This document shows positions 6,105 to 8,357 of a DNA stretch of 8,357 nucleotides, in pieces. The notes beneath the pieces were generated by a model. It ran no database searches, was not told where the DNA came from, and saw only the letters and a program-made list of their open reading frames with translations. Positions within the stretch are counted from its first letter, which is position 1; each line of letters opens with the position of its first letter. The stretch comes from Clostridiales bacterium (lineage in GTDB: Bacteria; Bacillota; Clostridia; Christensenellales; CAG-314), in the NCBI GenBank assembly GCA_003537755.1, contig DPQS01000016.1:391-8747 (forward strand), read 5' to 3'. The position numbers and the translations under genes were made by a program.

Positions 6105-7883
6105 ATGCCTCTGATTACATCTCAACAACTTAAACAACTTTCCGTCAAACAACTGCCCGATGTTTGTGAGGAAATCCGCGAAAAACTGATTTCCGACGTG
6201 ACCGCGAGCGGTGGACATTTGGCAAGCAATCTCGGCGCAGTGGAACTTTCCGTTGCGCTGCATTTTGTATTTGGCGAAAAGGACAAAATAGTGTGGGACG
6301 TCGGGCACCAATGCTACACGCACAAAATACTGACCGGACGTACCGATTTTACCACGCTGCGCAAGCAGGGCGGACTGAGCGGCTTTCCCGATTTTGTCGA
6401 GGACCCGTCGGACAACTTTACCGTCGGGCACGCAGGCACGGCAATAAGTCAGGCACTGGGGCTTGCCAAGGCTCGCGACATTAACGGCGAGGACTATTCC
6501 GTAGTGGCAGTGGTCGGCGACGGCAGCCTGACAAGCGGACTTACCTACGAGGCGTTGAACAACGTAAAAGACACGCGCCTTATTGTCGTGGTCAACGACA
6601 ACAATATGAGCATTTCGCAGTCGGTGGGTACAAGCACGCTTAATCTCAGTAAACTGCGCGTTGGCAAATACGACAAAAACAAGCAAAAACTTAAAAACGG
6701 ACTGTGCAAAATTCCTCTTGTCGGCAAGCCGATGTACCGTTTTTTGCGTTGGTGCAAACGTCGCGCGAAACTTGGGTACTACCGCAACAGTTACTTTGAC
6801 AATTTTGACGTCAAGTACGTGGGCATTATCGACGGCAACGAAGTGGCGGACCTGGTGTACTACCTTACAAAAATTCGCGACAACGTGACAAAACCGACGG
6901 TACTGCACATAATTACGAAAAAGGGCAAAGGCTACGCGCCTGCGGAAGAAAATCCGACGTTGTACCACTCGGTGCCGCAGGGTGGATTTGCAAGTACAAT
7001 AGAGTCGTCAGCGGTGGTGTCTGACAATCTTGTCGCGCTTGCCGATGACGACAAACGTATTTGCGCCGTGTGCGCGGCAATGTCGGGGGCTGTAGGGTTC
7101 GACTCCTTTGCAGAAGCGTATCCGGACAGATTTTTCGACGTGGGCATTGCCGAAGAACACGCCGTAACGTTTGCCGGCGGTCTGGCTCGCGGCGGTATGC
7201 GTCCGTTTGTCGGCATTTACAACACCTTTTTACAACGCAGTTACGACGAAATTCTGCACGACGTTGCATTACAAAATTTGCCCGTTACGTTTCTGATTGA
7301 CCGCAGCGGACTTGTGGGAGAGGACGGTAAAACGCACCAGGGGACGTTTGGGCTGAGTTATCTCGGCAACATTCCGGGGCTAAAAATCTGGTGTCCGTTC
7401 AGTTACCGTCAACTTGCAAGAGCCATCGCTCGAAGCCTTGACGAAAGCGGACCTGTGGCAATCTGCTATCCGCGGTATCTCGGCGACTACGACGTGTCGT
7501 TTTCCGAGCGTTGGGCAACGCTCAAACTTGGCAAAAGCGGTGTGACGGTGCTTGCCGTCGGACCCCGAATGGTTGCCGAAGCAATGAAACTTCGCACAGA
7601 CGTTACGGTAATTGCCGTAACAAGCGTAAAACCGCTTGACAAAACGACACTTGACGGATTGTCCGGCGATGTGTTTACTCTTGAAGAAAACGTCATGTCC
7701 GGCGGCTTCGGCGAAAAAGTTGCCGCCTGCTTTGCAAGTAGCAAAAACGTGACAGTGTACTCGCTTGCCGTGCCCGATTGCTTCGTGCCGCATGCAACCG
7801 TCGCCGAACAATTGAAAATGTGCGGTCTTACAGCCGAACAAATAGACGAATTTATAAAAACACATCATAAATTGATAAATTAA
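6105..7883 (+). CDS. dxs: 1-deoxy-D-xylulose-5-phosphate synthase
   Basis: This 592-residue DXS (family about 610-640) joins pyruvate and glyceraldehyde 3-phosphate with thiamine diphosphate, the first step of the MEP isoprenoid pathway. Seen in order: GGHLASNLGAVEL, VWDVGHQ (H68), the cofactor motif GDGSL (138-142) to NDNN (164-167), KKGKGY, then GIAEEHAVTFAGGLA (catalytic E350), FLQRSYDE (Y380), IDRSG (R400), and GEDGKTHQG. The C-terminal transketolase-like domain closes the protein. Two usually fixed residues differ. The IDGH motif reads IDGN (N245), and RYPRG reads CYPRY (C454). GHSSTSIS also reads GHAGTAIS. The frame is intact, so the enzyme is probably active but perhaps with altered substrate handling. 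AGGAAGG (6090-6096) stands 8 nt before ATG 6105. It follows oapA by 85 bp with no terminator, and a strong terminator closes the unit after it. Confidence 0.96.
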   Translation: MPLITSQQLKQLSVKQLPDVCEEIREKLISDVTASGGHLASNLGAVELSVALHFVFGEKDKIVWDVGHQCYTHKILTGRTDFTTLRKQGGLSGFPDFVEDPSDNFTVGHAGTAISQALGLAKARDINGEDYSVVAVVGDGSLTSGLTYEALNNVKDTRLIVVVNDNNMSISQSVGTSTLNLSKLRVGKYDKNKQKLKNGLCKIPLVGKPMYRFLRWCKRRAKLGYYRNSYFDNFDVKYVGIIDGNEVADLVYYLTKIRDNVTKPTVLHIITKKGKGYAPAEENPTLYHSVPQGGFASTIESSAVVSDNLVALADDDKRICAVCAAMSGAVGFDSFAEAYPDRFFDVGIAEEHAVTFAGGLARGGMRPFVGIYNTFLQRSYDEILHDVALQNLPVTFLIDRSGLVGEDGKTHQGTFGLSYLGNIPGLKIWCPFSYRQLARAIARSLDESGPVAICYPRYLGDYDVSFSERWATLKLGKSGVTVLAVGPRMVAEAMKLRTDVTVIAVTSVKPLDKTTLDGLSGDVFTLEENVMSGGFGEKVAACFASSKNVTVYSLAVPDCFVPHATVAEQLKMCGLTAEQIDEFIKTHHKLIN

Positions 7884-7890
7884 CCTACTA

Positions 7891-7925
7891 AATGCCGACA
7901 AATTGTTGAATTTGTCGGCATTTTT
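7891..7925 (+). terminator. Rho-independent terminator of the operon
   Basis: A perfect 14-bp stem, AATGCCGACAAATT (7891-7904) with its complement at 7909-7922, has a 4-base loop GTTG and runs into five T (7921-7925). It starts 8 bp after the dxs stop. On the other strand the hairpin is followed by a shorter T-run, so it would end transcription mainly from the left. Confidence 0.93.
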
Positions 7926-7934
7926 GTGTATAAT
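7906..7934 (+). promoter_or_regulatory. Possible promoter overlapping the terminator
   Basis: TTGAAT (7906-7911) and TATAAT (7929-7934) are 17 bp apart, a near-consensus SigA spacing. The -35 box lies in the loop and 3' arm of the terminator. A transcript would start near 7941 and run toward the right edge. No clear gene follows within the window, so the match may be chance in an A/T-rich terminator. Confidence 0.35.
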
Positions 7935-8301
7935 TATGCACGAATAAGCACTGATTGTTGAGTGTGTTTTGAATATTGAACACCTGTGTACTTAATTAAA
8001 CATAGCCGAATGTTTATATTCGCTCTTTTAACAACTCAAATGCCACCCGCCAATATGCCCACAGCATTATTTTCCGTTGTGTTGTCTTAACCTAAGCTAC
8101 CATGCGTTTTATTAAAACAAACAATAAAAAGTGTGCTTGCGACGGCACCTGCGCCCTTCAACAAACAATACACCCCTGACCGCATAGCCACGGTGTTATT
8201 CCTCGGCGGCGCCCGACCTGATTTTTGTGACCACGGCGAAGTTGTTTTACTTGAAGTACGCAAACGGGGTGAAAACTATTAACAAGTAATATCAGGGGTG
8301 G
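7926..8301. other. Intergenic region after dxs
   Basis: No gene is supported. A weak hairpin (CGAAT 8007-8011 with ATTCG 8018-8022) is followed by CTCTTTT. A stop-free stretch on the + strand ends at TAA 8280-8282, with a GTG at 8133 that would give 49 codons. It has no ribosome site and no family I recognise, so it is left as a doubtful remnant. Gene tlyA, which often follows dxs in this gene block in Bacillus, is not present here. Confidence 0.5.
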
Positions 8302-8357
8302 CGAGGTGTTGCCAATTAGGGACATCGTCCGCGAGCCTGCGGCTGGGAAGCGTACCT
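8302..8357. repeat. Second, partial copy of the left-edge repeat family
   Basis: The 13-mer CGAGGTGTTGCCA at 8302-8314 is identical to 190-202, and GACAT follows at a similar distance in both. Near the edge GCGGCTGGGAAG (8339-8350) resembles GCGGCCGGGAAG at 256-267. The last 12 bases, GGAAGCGTACCT, match 102-113 at 11 of 12. Compared with the left copy, about 40 bases between these blocks are missing. The element runs off the window. Confidence 0.5.

Noticed and set aside
8022..8033. boxA-like GCTCTTTTAACA, suggesting an rRNA leader
   Set aside because: It has one extra T against the E. coli boxA, and no boxB, tRNA or rRNA sequence follows within the window; a single short match is not enough.

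Overview
The window (about 50% G+C) shows almost one whole conserved chromosomal operon on the + strand. It is most likely from an uncultured member of the Clostridia or a related Firmicutes lineage. The order Asp23-family gene, nusB, folD, xseA, xseB, ispA, (RNA), oapA, dxs matches the Bacillus/Clostridia yqhY-nusB-folD-xseA-xseB-ispA-dxs block. Shine-Dalgarno sites are of the AGGAG type, and the promoters look like SigA promoters with extended -10 boxes. No species can be named from sequence alone.

Layout: 1-427 is non-coding and repeat-rich, with a 147-bp palindromic element at 190-336. A strong promoter (428-456) drives a Gls24/Asp23-family gene (492-827). A 226-bp gap with repeats and hairpins leads to nusB (1054-1446), which overlaps folD by 4 nt (1443-2279). 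folD overlaps xseA by 4 nt (2276-3433). A 90-bp gap precedes xseB (3524-3727), which overlaps ispA by 17 nt (3711-4523). Then come 860 bp without a gene, holding their own promoter (4623-4651) and a large structured RNA of about 670 nt. I identify this RNA as OLE (ornate, large, extremophilic) RNA. It is followed by the gene for its membrane partner OapA (5384-6019), then dxs (6105-7883), and a perfect 14-bp-stem terminator (7891-7925). The last 430 bp are non-coding and end in a second copy of the repeat family seen at the left edge.

How the parts fit: folD supplies one-carbon folates, xseA/xseB form exonuclease VII, nusB is a transcription antitermination factor, and ispA and dxs belong to isoprenoid synthesis (prenyl chain elongation and the first MEP-pathway step). 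OLE RNA and OapA form a membrane ribonucleoprotein whose genes are characteristically placed between ispA and dxs.

The main points for a second look are the OLE/OapA locus itself, with its own promoter, long-range pairings and an oapA start lacking a Shine-Dalgarno. Several enzymes also depart from their families at key positions: FolD lacks the catalytic lysine and glutamine, DXS lacks a pocket histidine and arginine, IspA has a shortened second Asp-rich region, and XseA has Gly for Glu in the VGHE motif. These changes in neighbouring housekeeping genes suggest a divergent lineage rather than sequencing error, because all frames are intact.
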